Part shown: positions 16,412-24,071 of the stretch, piece by piece
How the letters are laid out: each line of letters starts with the position of its first letter
Position numbering within the stretch: the first letter of the stretch is position 1
Assembly: GCA_017440575.1 (NCBI GenBank)
Contig: JAFSGY010000103.1
Span: 1 to 49,815, forward strand
DNA length: 49,815 nt
Direction: 5' to 3'
Origin: Lachnospiraceae bacterium
GTDB lineage: Bacteria; Bacillota; Clostridia; Lachnospirales; Lachnospiraceae
Position numbers and translations under genes: made by a program
Notes under the pieces: model-generated
The model's database searches: none
What the model saw: only the letters and a program-made list of their open reading frames with translations
Told to the model about the DNA's origin: nothing

Positions 16412-17470
16412 CTATTCTTCTATTGTGTGGAAAATGATACAGTTCGGCTGTTTTATCTTCATCTCTTTTCCATTCATAACAATAACATCATTCTCTAAAT
16501 CTACTGTAAAAAATGTCATCGTATTGGATTCATGATTTAAAGAAATCAAGTGTCTGTTATCCGGGAACAAACAAGCATCCTTTGGATACTCTCCACTAAT
16601 CGGCAAACAGAAGCGCCTTGTCAGCATACCATTTTCCTGATTAATCTCAAATAAGGAAACACTATTTTCGCCAGCATTAGAAGCAACGATAAATTTACCA
16701 TCTTCCGAAATAGTCAACGCACTCGCCGCTACTCCCTGTGCTTCAAATTTATCCGTTGTTGGGATACTTTGAATCTGATCAAAATATGGAAGACCATCAT
16801 CTTCTGTATAAGCATACACATCAATGCAATTCTTCATTTCACCAATAACATACATATACTGTCCATCTATCGAGAACTTCAAGTGTCTTGGCGCTGATTC
16901 CAATTCACAACGAATAATATCCACTGCCTTTAACGTACCCTTCTCATGATCAAAACGGTATACATTAACATAGTCAATTCCAAGATCTGCTGCACATAAA
17001 TATTTATTATCTCTTGTCATTTTTACACAGCTAATATGTGGACGAAAACTACGCTCTGCAATACTGCCAAGCCCTTTATGGAATAATTCATCCGTAATCG
17101 CTCCTACAGCACCCGTCTCTTGATCTAATCTAAGTACTGTAATCTTTCCATCATGATATCCTGCACAAAACAGATACTTGTCCTCATAATCCGTAGATAG
17201 ATAGCAGCCTCTCATACCATTTATAGATGCCTTATTAATCAATTCCAGATTTCCATCCTTTAATATATTAAAGGATTCTACACCAAAATCAGTAATAGAA
17301 TACAAATATTTTCCATTGTGAGAAATAGTCACATAAGATGAATTGGAAATCAGTACTTCTCCCTTTTCTGTCATACGTCCATTTTCCATATCAACATCAT
17401 ATATTTTAATACCGTGGTCATCACCCATTGTATATGTAGATACATATGCAACATGTTTCATTTTTCCCAT
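16412..17470 (-). CDS. Lactonase-family beta-propeller protein (6-phosphogluconolactonase-like)
   Basis: A 352-residue, soluble, seven-bladed propeller-type protein resembling the YbhE/lactonase-10 family, some members of which hydrolyse 6-phosphogluconolactone. Repeating blade motifs are visible: SHNGKYLYSI, MTRDNKYLCAADLG, SIDGQYMYVIGE and SEDGKFIVASNAGENSVSLFEI. The PRHLKF and RPHIS segments match family positions. The start ATG has GGAGG 9 nt upstream. No signal peptide. It stands alone, without zwf or gnd beside it, so a pentose-phosphate role is only inferred; other sugar lactones are possible. Confidence 0.8.
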   Translation of the reverse strand: MGKMKHVAYVSTYTMGDDHGIKIYDVDMENGRMTEKGEVLISNSSYVTISHNGKYLYSITDFGVESFNILKDGNLELINKASINGMRGCYLSTDYEDKYLFCAGYHDGKITVLRLDQETGAVGAITDELFHKGLGSIAERSFRPHISCVKMTRDNKYLCAADLGIDYVNVYRFDHEKGTLKAVDIIRCELESAPRHLKFSIDGQYMYVIGEMKNCIDVYAYTEDDGLPYFDQIQSIPTTDKFEAQGVAASALTISEDGKFIVASNAGENSVSLFEINQENGMLTRRFCLPISGEYPKDACLFPDNRHLISLNHESNTMTFFTVDLENDVIVMNGKEMKIKQPNCIIFHTIEE

Positions 17471-17520
17471 AATCCTTTGCCTCCAGTTCGCAAATCTTTT
17501 TCATAGGTTATTGTATCATA

Positions 17521-17546
17521 TTGCACTATATTTTTGCACTATATTT
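17521..17546. repeat. Perfect tandem 13-bp repeat
   Basis: TTGCACTATATTT occurs twice head to tail, 27 bp upstream of the pot operon -35 box. It could be a regulator site or slippage product. Confidence 0.55.
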
Positions 17547-17572
17547 GTTGAATGTTTTTTGTAAAAATGACA

Positions 17573-17600
17573 TTGACTTTATACAATTTACATGTATAAT
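17573..17600 (+). promoter_or_regulatory. Promoter of the polyamine uptake operon
   Basis: TTGACT and a perfect TATAAT are separated by 16 bp. The predicted start, near 17607, gives a leader of about 100 nt before the regulator gene. Confidence 0.75.
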
Positions 17601-17660
17601 TATTTTTGATTTGTTTAGAATTATTAAACTTTGAGTTTATTATATCCTCTATATTGATTG

Positions 17661-17699
17661 ATAATTCATAATTAATATAAGGACATAATTCATAATTAA
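17661..17699 (+). promoter_or_regulatory. 15-bp direct repeats in the pot operon leader
   Basis: ATAATTCATAATTAA occurs at 17661-17675 and 17685-17699, 24 bp apart, between the predicted transcription start and the regulator ATG. A site for the XRE-cupin regulator encoded next is a reasonable inference. Confidence 0.5.
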
Positions 17700-17709
17700 G
17701 GGGTATATT

Positions 17710-18249
17710 ATGGAAATTGGCACTAAAATTAAAGATTTGCGTGTGCAAAAAGGGTTGACGCAAGAAGAGCTTGCGGACAGAGCCGAGCTTTCAAAAGGAT
17801 TTATTTCCCAGCTTGAGAGAGATCTTACATCTCCTTCTATTGCAACCTTAATTGATTTACTGCAGGTCTTAGGAACAACGCCGAAGGATTTTTTTGATGA
17901 TGCTGTTGAAAATCAGATTGTCTTTCACAAACAAGACTATTTTGAAAAAGTAGACAGTTCACTTGGCAATACAATTGAATGGATTATTCCAAACGCTCAA
18001 AAAAACATGATGGAGCCTATTCGTGTCACCTTAGAGCCAGGTGGATCTACTTATCCTGATGTCGCTCACGAGGGTGAAGAATTCGGTTATGTATTAAATG
18101 GAACCATTCGTATAAATATCGGAAATAAGAGCTATACAGCTAAACAGGGAGAATCCTTTTATCTCACACCAAGCTCCAGCCATTTTATTGAATGTGCAGG
18201 AAAGAGCAAGGCTGTATTTTTATGGGTATCAACCCCACCTAGCTTTTAA
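17710..18249 (+). CDS. XRE-cupin regulator of the polyamine operon (PuuR-like)
   Basis: A 179-residue DNA-binding regulator. Residues 1-60 form an XRE helix-turn-helix (GTKIKDLRVQKGLTQEELADRAELSKGFISQLERD). Residues about 105-179 form a cupin domain (HEGEEFGYVLNGTIRINIGNKSY, then GESFYLTPSSSHFIE), which in this family may sense a small ligand such as a polyamine. It is first in an operon with potABCD (31-bp gap), so it probably controls its own operon. AAGGGG lies 6 nt before the ATG. Two perfect 15-bp direct repeats in the leader are candidate operators. Confidence 0.88.
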   Translation: MEIGTKIKDLRVQKGLTQEELADRAELSKGFISQLERDLTSPSIATLIDLLQVLGTTPKDFFDDAVENQIVFHKQDYFEKVDSSLGNTIEWIIPNAQKNMMEPIRVTLEPGGSTYPDVAHEGEEFGYVLNGTIRINIGNKSYTAKQGESFYLTPSSSHFIECAGKSKAVFLWVSTPPSF

Positions 18250-18279
18250 CCATGCTTCTTACATTTGGAGGATAGATGA

Positions 18280-19353
18280 ATGAACAACAAGCTGATTGAT
18301 TTACAACATATTTCAAAATCATATGATGGTAGCATCATTTTGGATGATTTAAGTCTTTATATCAGAGAAAACGAATTTTTAACATTGTTAGGGCCAAGTG
18401 GTTGCGGTAAGACTACTACTCTTCGTATTCTTGGTGGTTTCGAAAGTCCGGATCAGGGACGTGTTATATTTGGCGGCGAGGATATTACCAAGCTTCCGCC
18501 TAATAAGCGCCAGCTGAATACCGTTTTCCAGAAATACGCACTCTTTACCCATATGACAATTGCAGAAAACATTGCATTTGGTTTGAAGATTAAGAACAAA
18601 TCCAAGGCCTATATTGATGATAAGATTAAATATGCCTTAAAGCTGGTAAACCTTGACGGCTACGGTAATCGCATGCCTGATTCTCTGAGTGGTGGTCAGC
18701 AACAACGTATTGCCATTGCACGCGCTATTGTAAATGAACCGAAAGTTCTTTTACTAGATGAACCCCTTGGTGCGCTTGACTTAAAGCTTCGTCAGGACAT
18801 GCAGTACGAATTAATCCGTCTGAAAAATGAGCTTGGAATTACCTTTATCTATGTAACACACGATCAGGAAGAAGCACTTACCATGTCTGATACGATTGTC
18901 GTTATGAATCAGGGATATATTCAGCAAATTGGCACACCGGAGCGTATTTATAATGAACCTGAAAATGCTTTTGTTGCCGACTTTATCGGTGACAGCAATA
19001 TCATTGATTCTATTATGCTCCATGATGAATTGGTTGAGATTCTCGGTGCTAAATTCGCCTGTGTTGACAAAGGCTTTGGAAACAACAAGCCCGTTGACGT
19101 TGTTATTCGCCCCGAGGATGTGGAACTTCGTGAGCCTGGTAAAGGTTCCATGGAAGGCGTTGTTACTCACTTGATTTTCAAAGGTGTTCATTATGAAATG
19201 GAAGTTATGGCAAATGGCTTTGAATGGCTTGTACATTCTACCGCTATGTTCCCTGTCGGAACTAAGGTAAGCATTCACGTCGACCCATACAATATTCAGA
19301 TTATGAACAAGCCTGTTTCTGAGGACGAGGAGGCTGTTGCTATCAATGAATAA
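18280..19353 (+). CDS. potA: Spermidine/putrescine ABC transporter, ATP-binding protein
   Basis: Cytoplasmic ATPase that powers polyamine import through PotBC. The 357-residue protein has Walker [10 protein letters not shown] (about 38-46), the Q-loop in FQKYALF, the signature [14 protein letters not shown], Walker [13 protein letters not shown] and the H-loop VTHDQEEA. The C-terminal TOBE-type domain (about 265-345) is typical of the CUT/PotA class. GGAGG lies 8 nt before the ATG. Its end overlaps potB by 8 bp, indicating translational coupling. Confidence 0.95.
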   Translation: MNNKLIDLQHISKSYDGSIILDDLSLYIRENEFLTLLGPSGCGKTTTLRILGGFESPDQGRVIFGGEDITKLPPNKRQLNTVFQKYALFTHMTIAENIAFGLKIKNKSKAYIDDKIKYALKLVNLDGYGNRMPDSLSGGQQQRIAIARAIVNEPKVLLLDEPLGALDLKLRQDMQYELIRLKNELGITFIYVTHDQEEALTMSDTIVVMNQGYIQQIGTPERIYNEPENAFVADFIGDSNIIDSIMLHDELVEILGAKFACVDKGFGNNKPVDVVIRPEDVELREPGKGSMEGVVTHLIFKGVHYEMEVMANGFEWLVHSTAMFPVGTKVSIHVDPYNIQIMNKPVSEDEEAVAINE

Positions 19354-20158
19354 GAAATGGCTGGCGACACCCTATCTTTTTTGGGCTGTTGCATTTATCG
19401 TAATTCCATTATTAATGGTTGTATATTATGGTATGACAGATAAAACAGGAGCATTTACCTGGGAAAACGTCATTGCTATTACATCTCCTGAACATGTAAA
19501 GGCACTCATGCTCTCCCTGCTTCTATCCTTGATTAGTACCATTATTTGTTTGTTGCTTGCGTATCCACTCGCTATGATTCTGGTTGCCAAACACGCAAGC
19601 AAGACAAGCTTTATCGTAATGCTATTTATCCTTCCTATGTGGATGAACTTTCTGCTCAGAACACTTGCATGGCAGACTTTATTAGAGAAAAATGGTGTAT
19701 TAAATGGCATTTTATCCTTTTTACATCTTCCGGCGCTTAATCTGATTAATACGCCCGGCGCAATCATCTTAGGTATGGTATACAACTTCCTGCCGTTTAT
19801 GGTTCTACCAATTTATAATGTTCTTGCAAAAATTGATATTAATGTCATCAACGCTGCAAGAGACTTAGGCGCAAATGGTATTCAGACTTTTTTAAAAATC
19901 ACATTGCCTTTAAGCTTTCCGGGTATTGCAAGCGGTATTACCATGGTATTCGTTCCTGCACTGACCACTTTCGTTATCTCTACTCTTCTAGGTGGCAGCA
20001 AGATATTATTAATTGGTAATGTTATTGAACAGGAATTCACAACTGCTTCTAACTGGCATCTCGGCAGTGGTCTTTCGCTCGTACTTATGATATTTGTATT
20101 GCTTAGTATGGTTATCAGCAGTTTCTTTGATAAAGACGGGGAGGGCGCAGCATTATGA
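19346..20158 (+). CDS. potB: Spermidine/putrescine ABC transporter, permease B
   Basis: Inner-membrane permease, 270 residues with about six helices, beginning [21 protein letters not shown]. The EAA-type cytoplasmic loop that contacts the ATPase is [25 protein letters not shown]. The start is ATG 19346; a TTG 9 bp upstream in frame is unlikely. It overlaps potA by 8 bp and potC by 4 bp (ATGA), the usual compact pot layout. Confidence 0.95.
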   Translation: MNKKWLATPYLFWAVAFIVIPLLMVVYYGMTDKTGAFTWENVIAITSPEHVKALMLSLLLSLISTIICLLLAYPLAMILVAKHASKTSFIVMLFILPMWMNFLLRTLAWQTLLEKNGVLNGILSFLHLPALNLINTPGAIILGMVYNFLPFMVLPIYNVLAKIDINVINAARDLGANGIQTFLKITLPLSFPGIASGITMVFVPALTTFVISTLLGGSKILLIGNVIEQEFTTASNWHLGSGLSLVLMIFVLLSMVISSFFDKDGEGAAL

Positions 20159-20964
20159 CACAGAAAAAACAGGCCTCAGAACGCTTTACCGGATTTTTGA
20201 AAAAGTTTTATGTTTTTTTGATATTTGTATTTTTATACGCTCCTATTGTTACCTTAATGGTTTTATCCTTTAACGCCAGTAAGACTCGTTCTAAATGGGG
20301 CGGCTTTACTCTCAAATGGTATTTTGAATTATTCGAAAACGAAGCCATTTTAAAAGCTTTCAGCAATACCATGATTATCGCTTTTCTATCTGCGTTAATT
20401 GCAACGATTCTTGGAACCGCTGCTTGTATTGGTATTCGCAATATGAAGAAAAGACATCAGGGAATTATTATGGGTGTTACCAACATTCCAATGTTAAATG
20501 CCGAAATAGTAACTGGTATCTCACTGATGTTATTGTTTATCTCATTAGGTATTAAAACAGGCTTCCTTACCGTTCTGCTCTCACATATAACATTCAATAT
20601 TCCATATGTTATTCTGAATGTTATGCCGAAGCTGAAACAGGTTAACAACAGCACTTACGAAGCTGCTCTTGATTTAGGAGCATCACCTGTATATGCCTTT
20701 TTTAAGGTAGTATTTCCAGACATTCTTCCGGGAGTCTTTTCAGGCTTCCTGATGGCATTTACCATGTCATTGGATGACTTTATTATCACTCACTTTACCA
20801 AGGGAGCTGGTCTGGATACGCTTTCTACCAAGATTTATACTGAGGTTAAGAAAGGTATTAAACCGGAAATGTATGCCCTTTCTACCCTAATTTTTATCAC
20901 TGTTTTGATTTTATTAATTTTAGTTAATAAAATGCCTGATCCAAAGGCAAAAGAAAAAGCTTAA
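20155..20964 (+). CDS. potC: Spermidine/putrescine ABC transporter, permease C
   Basis: Second membrane subunit, 269 residues with about six hydrophobic helices. The PotC-like start of TM1 is FLYAPIVTLMVLSFNASKT. The EAA loop EAALDLGASPVYAFFKVVFPDILPG is followed by SLDDFIITHFTKGAG, characteristic of PotC. It starts in an ATGA overlap with potB and ends 20 bp before potD. Confidence 0.95.
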   Translation: MTQKKQASERFTGFLKKFYVFLIFVFLYAPIVTLMVLSFNASKTRSKWGGFTLKWYFELFENEAILKAFSNTMIIAFLSALIATILGTAACIGIRNMKKRHQGIIMGVTNIPMLNAEIVTGISLMLLFISLGIKTGFLTVLLSHITFNIPYVILNVMPKLKQVNNSTYEAALDLGASPVYAFFKVVFPDILPGVFSGFLMAFTMSLDDFIITHFTKGAGLDTLSTKIYTEVKKGIKPEMYALSTLIFITVLILLILVNKMPDPKAKEKA

Positions 20965-20984
20965 GTTAAGGATGGAGTAATATT

Positions 20985-22043
20985 ATGAAAAAATTAGTTG
21001 CACTTGCATGTATAACAGCAACTTCTGTTGCTGCACTTAGTGGCTGTGGTTCTTCTGAAAGTTCAAACGGAGAAGTAATCGTTTATAACTGGGGAGAATA
21101 CATTGATCCTGATGTATTAGAAATGTTTGAAGAAGAAACCGGCATCAAGGTTGTTTATGATGAATATGAAACAAATGAAACCATGTATCCAAAGGTTGAG
21201 GCCGGCGCTGCACAGTATGACCTTGTATGCCCTTCCGACTACATGATTGACAAAATGATTGAAAAAGGCTTAGTTCAGGAATTGAACTTCGATAACATTC
21301 CAAACGCAAAACAGTATATTGGCGAACAGTATTATGAACAGTCTAAGGAATTCGACCCAGAGAACAAATACAGCATCCCTTACTGTTGGGGAACCGTAGG
21401 TATTCTCTATAATCAGACTATGGTGTCTGAGCCAATTACAAGCTGGGATGTACTTTGGGATGCTCAGTATGAGAACAATATTCTTATGCAGGATTCTGTC
21501 AGAGATGCTTTTATGGTAGCATTAAAGAGAAACGGTAATTCCATGAACAGTACAGACGATGCTGAGCTTAATGCTGCTAAGGATGCATTAATTGAACAGA
21601 AGCCACTTGTTCAAGCATATGTTGTTGACCAGGTTCGTGACAAAATGATTGGAAACGAAGCCGCTATTGGTGTTATTTATTCTGGTGAAGCAATCTACAC
21701 TCAGCGCGAGAATTCTGACCTCGTATACGTTATCCCAGAAGAAGGTACTAACGTATGGATTGATTCTTGGGTTATGTTAAAGGATGCCCCTAATAAAGAA
21801 AACGCTGAAAAATTCTTAGATTTCTTATGCAGACCGGAAATTGCATTAAAGAACTTTGAATATATCACCTATTCAACACCAAACACAGGTGCTCAGGAAT
21901 TAATTGAGGATGAGGATATCAAGAACTCTCCTATCGCATTCCCTGATTTATCTCAGTATAACAACATTGAAACCTTCCAGTATCTCGGTGAAGAATTTGA
22001 TGAGAAACTTAACGAGCTGTGGAAACAGGTTAAATCTAATTAA
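20985..22043 (+). CDS. potD: Spermidine/putrescine-binding lipoprotein
   Basis: Extracellular substrate-binding protein of the importer, 352 residues. A lipoprotein signal peptide ends in the lipobox LSGCG (Cys about 21), so it is tethered to the membrane as in other Gram-positives. The mature protein starts with IVYNWGEYIDPDVLEMFEEETG, the typical PotD/PotF beginning, and includes the polyamine-site region YDLVCPSDYMIDKM and CWGTVGILYN. GGAG precedes the ATG. A 13-bp-stem terminator follows 20 nt after the stop. Confidence 0.95.
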   Translation: MKKLVALACITATSVAALSGCGSSESSNGEVIVYNWGEYIDPDVLEMFEEETGIKVVYDEYETNETMYPKVEAGAAQYDLVCPSDYMIDKMIEKGLVQELNFDNIPNAKQYIGEQYYEQSKEFDPENKYSIPYCWGTVGILYNQTMVSEPITSWDVLWDAQYENNILMQDSVRDAFMVALKRNGNSMNSTDDAELNAAKDALIEQKPLVQAYVVDQVRDKMIGNEAAIGVIYSGEAIYTQRENSDLVYVIPEEGTNVWIDSWVMLKDAPNKENAEKFLDFLCRPEIALKNFEYITYSTPNTGAQELIEDEDIKNSPIAFPDLSQYNNIETFQYLGEEFDEKLNELWKQVKSN

Positions 22044-22063
22044 TTGAAAGTACAATAAATATT

Positions 22064-22099
22064 CAGGGCATACAAGCAAGCTTGTATGCCCTGTTTTTT
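22064..22099 (+). terminator. Terminator of the pot operon
   Basis: A 13-bp perfect stem (22064-22076 with 22081-22093) with a CAAG loop is followed by six Ts. Confidence 0.92.
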
Positions 22100-22116
22100 A
22101 TCAGCTAATAATTCTT

Positions 22117-22513
22117 TTACTGCTTATACCAATAAAATGTAAAATGGGAATGTTGTTTAAATCCAATTTTTTTATAAAATTCATCATCCGATATCACAAA
22201 TGCACGTTTTGCACCAAGTTTATGTGCTCGCTGCAGAGCTTCTAAAAGAACCTTCTTAGCACTCCCCATCTTGCGATACTTAGGAATTGTACACACTGGT
22301 TCTACATACACATAATCCGTTTTTTCATCATACCATAAACCACAATCCAATTTTATCTATTAAGCTGCGGTCAAATTCAGGGTGAAAGTACATCCATTCA
22401 AATCTAGCCCAATTCCAATTAATATGTACCAAGTTTTCTTTTGACAACTCTACAAGAAATTGATAAATCATATCATAATATTCTTCCTTATAATTTCTAA
22501 ATTCGTACTTCAT
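22117..22513 (-). pseudogene. Two-domain GNAT acetyltransferase remnant (internal deletion plus frame change)
   Basis: The first frame (22328-22513) starts well, with a ribosome site, and encodes an intact-looking N-terminus (MKYEFRNYKEEYYDMIYQF to DKIGLWF), then stops. A second frame (to 22117) continues from CGLWYDEKTDYVYVEP through a GNAT acetyl-CoA motif (CTIPKYRKMGSAKKVLLEAL, where the usual GLG/GxG is altered to GSA) to the C-terminus. The two meet at the shared TGTGGTTT. In intact relatives as I recall them, IGLWF belongs to the first GNAT domain and CGLWY to the second, some 150 residues apart. So a deletion between short matching sequences removed the middle and shifted the frame. 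It lies 9 bp after the CD3324-family gene. Confidence 0.8.
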
Positions 22514-22522
22514 ATCATTCCT

Positions 22523-22783
22523 CTACTTCCGATATACAATTCGACGTATACTATCTACAGAAAGATTATAGCTCTCTGCCAAATCATCAATGCTTTTTCC
22601 TTTTCTGTATCCATCTCGAATCTTCTCATTTCGTTCCTCATAATATCTTCTGGCTCCTGAACCCTCGCCCCATTTACGCTTTTCCTCCCTTTTAGGAATA
22701 TAGATTGCCTCCCCTTCTGTGTATCGCTGTATCTCCCGGAGTAATTCGTCCGGCAGGATATGTGCAGCATTTCGGTACTTCAT
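22523..22783 (-). CDS. CD3324-family small DNA-binding protein
   Basis: An 86-residue protein beginning MKYRNAAHILPDELLREIQRY, typical of the CD3324 family, which has a Mor/homeodomain-like helix-turn-helix. The C-terminal half (DGYRKGKSIDDLAESYNLSVDSIRRIVYRK) is a clear HTH with the recognition helix at about 70-86. Probably a transcription regulator; targets unknown. GGAGG precedes the ATG by about 10 nt. It is between a 352-residue unknown protein (20-bp gap) and the GNAT pseudogene (9-bp gap), probably one operon. Confidence 0.82.
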   Translation of the reverse strand: MKYRNAAHILPDELLREIQRYTEGEAIYIPKREEKRKWGEGSGARRYYEERNEKIRDGYRKGKSIDDLAESYNLSVDSIRRIVYRK

Positions 22784-22803
22784 ACCGGATATTCCTCCAT
22801 TTC

Positions 22804-23862
22804 TTACATTTTATGATATTTCAGAAACATTTCTAATGATTCATATTCATTCAGTTTTACTCCATTTTCCTGAATCATCTGAACGATGTATTGTTCCAGT
22901 TCTTTTGCCCGTTTTGCAAATGCGTTAAGATTTTTCACATGGAATTTACCCAGCAGATCCATTTCCTTCAATCCAAAATCCTCCTGAATGGCATCAAATT
23001 CAATCTGCAAATAACATCCTAAAGAATAACACTGTGGTGCATATCCAATCTCAGCATAATAGGCTATTTTGCGGAACGTATATCTTGCTTCCTGATACCA
23101 GAAAGCCAAATCTTCGTAATGAATCCCCTCCTTGTCTACCTTCGCCAGTTTATAATTTTCCTTCATATCTCCTAGTAACTTACGAACTTCTTGTATAAGT
23201 TTTCTGCTATGTTCTAAAATTTCTTCTGGCAATGCTGCCTCAATAATTTGTTGATATATCTGAACAAACTTCTCTGGCTTAACTTTCATCTTATTGACTT
23301 CTTTTATCAGATTGCCATAACCATCTACCAAAGCAAGACCATTGACCATCGCAAGAGAATAAGCAAGCATACTACTTACCCCTCCCGCAGCTTTTCTTAT
23401 TTTACATATATTTTCTTCAAATAGCATGGTATTATATACTTCCATTGCCACATCTAAAAATTTCAGCGCCTGATAAAATGTTTTCTGCTTATTCTGTAAA
23501 TTAATATGAAGCTTTTCCTTTATCTGTTCAAAGCGTTTTCTGTCCACTTCCTCTCTGGCATAAAGCACTTCGCTTTTTTCGAGAACCCATATCATTCTTG
23601 GTTCTTGAAAATCTGCAATTCCTTCTAACCTTTCAAACGACATCGGATACAAATCATAACCCATATCCTCAATGATAAAAGTCTCCGCAAGCTGATAACC
23701 ACGCTCTGTTGCCGGTACGTAATAATCAAACGCCATCTTCTGCTCGTCTGTTGGCAATTTACATGCGCCAAACTGTCCTATTAGCAATGACACATCGTCT
23801 TTATATTTCTTTTCTATCATATCAATTGCCCATTCAATTAATTCTTTATCAATATTTGTCAT
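22804..23862 (-). CDS. Uncharacterised 352-residue protein, possible nucleotidyltransferase-like N-terminus
   Basis: I do not recognise this family firmly. The protein is soluble, with no signal or membrane segment. The first 120 residues (LLIGQFGACKLPTDEQKMAFDYYV, IEDMGYDLYPMSFERLEGIADF, VLEKSEVLYAREEVDRKRF) recall the layout of minimal nucleotidyltransferases. However, the GSxxxGxxxxxSDID metal site is not visible, so catalysis by that fold is doubtful. The remaining 230 residues are helical and resemble a HEPN-like or substrate-binding helical region. It starts an operon with the CD3324-family regulator and the GNAT pseudogene. Confidence 0.55.
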   Translation of the reverse strand: MTNIDKELIEWAIDMIEKKYKDDVSLLIGQFGACKLPTDEQKMAFDYYVPATERGYQLAETFIIEDMGYDLYPMSFERLEGIADFQEPRMIWVLEKSEVLYAREEVDRKRFEQIKEKLHINLQNKQKTFYQALKFLDVAMEVYNTMLFEENICKIRKAAGGVSSMLAYSLAMVNGLALVDGYGNLIKEVNKMKVKPEKFVQIYQQIIEAALPEEILEHSRKLIQEVRKLLGDMKENYKLAKVDKEGIHYEDLAFWYQEARYTFRKIAYYAEIGYAPQCYSLGCYLQIEFDAIQEDFGLKEMDLLGKFHVKNLNAFAKRAKELEQYIVQMIQENGVKLNEYESLEMFLKYHKM

Positions 23863-23988
23863 AACTCACATATACCTTTCTTGATTCATTTTCATATTCC
23901 GTTTACTATATATAGCTCTCTGGAATATTGTACTTCCAGACTATTTTTAAAGTGCTCTTTACTCATATAATAACAAAATATAACATAG

Positions 23989-24026
23989 AAAAAAATGTCA
24001 AGAACGGATATTATCCATTCTTGACA
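23989..24026 (-). terminator. Terminator of the GntR-ABC operon
   Basis: A 31-nt hairpin (TGTCAAGAA/TTCTTGACA outside, GGATA/ATCC-type inside) is followed by TTTTTTT on the minus strand, 46 nt past the permease stop. The interval 23863-23988 has no other gene. Confidence 0.9.
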
Positions 24027-24071
24027 TATATTCCTTTGCTTATCGATATTAAGATACAAGCTTTAAGCATA

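Noticed and set aside
22328-22513. Short GNAT half as a separate real gene
   Set aside because: It ends at the microhomology point where the second half continues in another frame, so it is better read as one broken gene.
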